A stretch of 33,348 nucleotides of DNA from Bdellovibrionales bacterium RIFOXYA1_FULL_36_14. Its GTDB lineage: Bacteria > Bdellovibrionota > Bacteriovoracia > Bacteriovoracales > Bacteriovoracaceae. The stretch is from NCBI GenBank assembly GCA_001769975.1, contig MEPW01000032.1, positions 3,404-36,751 on the forward strand, written 5' to 3'. The notes beneath the pieces were generated by a model, which saw nothing but the letters and a program-made list of their open reading frames with translations, did not search any database and was not told the origin of the DNA. Shown here in pieces: positions 32,770 to 33,348 of the stretch; position 1 is the stretch's first letter, and every line of letters begins with the position of its first letter. A program made the translations under genes and the position numbers.

Positions 32770-33348
32770 TTAAACAATCTTAAAATGGTCTAAGGTTGAT
32801 TGAATGACATCTTTTGCAGTAGAAAAACTTTTTTGATAATTTTCTGGTCGTTCAAGAAATGAGCACATGTTAGCAAGATCGAGCAATCTAGACACCTCTC
32901 TCCAGTTTGAAGGTAAAGCCTGGTTAATCGAGCGGTATCCTTGTTCAAATAGTTCATCCGACTTTGTCTCATAGTCGTAACTAAAACGAAAAAAATTACC
33001 TAAATCGATCACACCATTCCCTGAAAGAGCAAATTCCCAATCAATGACTGCTAGTAAATGAGGTTCAGAGTCATTTGACACCAAAAGATTTTTAGGGTTG
33101 AAATCAGTATGCACGAGTTGATTTATAAATTTACATTCTTCAACAATGCACCAATGTTGTTCCATTAACCGAACCAGTCGTACAAGAGTTGTTTGATCAA
33201 TTCTATCAGGTTTAGTTTCTAGCATTCTAATGGTCTTAAAAATAAAACCTTTTAAAAAAACTGCGAAGTCATCATATTCATGCCCAACCATCATCTCCTT
33301 CCCCATAAATCCTTGTCGTGAAAAAGTGATACTGTGAATTTTCGCCAG
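32770..33348 (-). CDS. Aminoglycoside/choline-type phosphotransferase (5' part cut by window edge)
   Basis: The frame is open to the end of the window, so the visible C-terminal 192 residues are part of a longer protein (family about 280-350). The Brenner motif LVHTDFNPKNLLV (His-x-Asp-x4-Asn) carries the catalytic Asp, and VIDWEFALSGNGVIDLGN supplies the metal-binding Asp and the Gly/Asp that follow. LAKIHSITFSRQGFM at the window edge resembles the helix before the catalytic lobe. The enzyme would transfer phosphate from ATP to a hydroxyl on a small molecule (aminoglycoside, choline, homoserine or a sugar); the substrate cannot be told. The N-terminal ATP lobe is outside the window. A methionine at 33306 is probably internal. 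Confidence 0.85.
   Translation of the reverse strand: MAKIHSITFSRQGFMGKEMMVGHEYDDFAVFLKGFIFKTIRMLETKPDRIDQTTLVRLVRLMEQHWCIVEECKFINQLVHTDFNPKNLLVSNDSEPHLLAVIDWEFALSGNGVIDLGNFFRFSYDYETKSDELFEQGYRSINQALPSNWREVSRLLDLANMCSFLERPENYQKSFSTAKDVIQSTLDHFKIV

Overview
The window is about 33 kb of AT-rich, gene-dense bacterial chromosome from a Gram-negative organism: it carries LPS export genes, a TolC/RND pump, MutS, a class II AspRS and a sigma-54 gene. The hpf-rpoN-lptB-lptC order, the low GC, and the many signal-peptide proteins of unknown function suggest a Bdellovibrionota/Bacteriovoracia-type bacterium (predatory lineage). This assignment is inference from gene content and no marker here is decisive. 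I saw no insertion sequence, prophage, CRISPR array or rRNA. No stretch longer than about 250 bases lacks a gene.

Layout. 1-3533 (minus): a conserved envelope/regulatory cluster transcribed lptC(A)-lptB-rpoN-hpf, with LptC and LptA apparently joined in one protein. 3721-7657 (plus): mutS, an RDD membrane protein and a secreted orphan. 7671-10464 (minus): two secreted orphans, one Cys-rich and one a 688-residue helical protein. 10523-13168 (minus): aspS followed by an EamA-type transporter. 13213-17119: a DUF192 protein (plus) whose end overlaps an FtsB/DivIC-like gene (minus), then an unknown cytoplasmic protein, YggT and the dipeptidase PepD. 17264-17338: tRNA-Arg(CCT) with a good sigma-70-type promoter. 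17340-21662 (minus): a three-gene unit of a YeiH-type membrane protein, a membrane histidine kinase and a soluble REC-kinase-REC hybrid, with no DNA-binding output. 21879-25841: a secreted protein built on a UDP-sugar pyrophosphorylase fold, a two-domain GNAT protein, a C_GCAxxG_C_C protein and MarC. 26022-31737 (plus): a secreted caspase-fold protein with aspartate at the catalytic cysteine position, then a TolC-RND pair without an adaptor. 31755-33348 (minus): a secreted 3D-domain protein and a phosphotransferase cut by the window end.

The strongest leads are two exported proteins that use folds normally found in the cytoplasm. One (21879-23384) keeps the motif order of the UTP-sugar pyrophosphorylase family behind a signal peptide, with a degenerate nucleotide loop. 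The other (26022-27224) keeps the caspase/metacaspase His-Gly block and Asp-x-Cys-His-Ser-Gly block except that the cysteine is aspartate. If the organism is a predator, both could act in the periplasm or in prey; that is inference.
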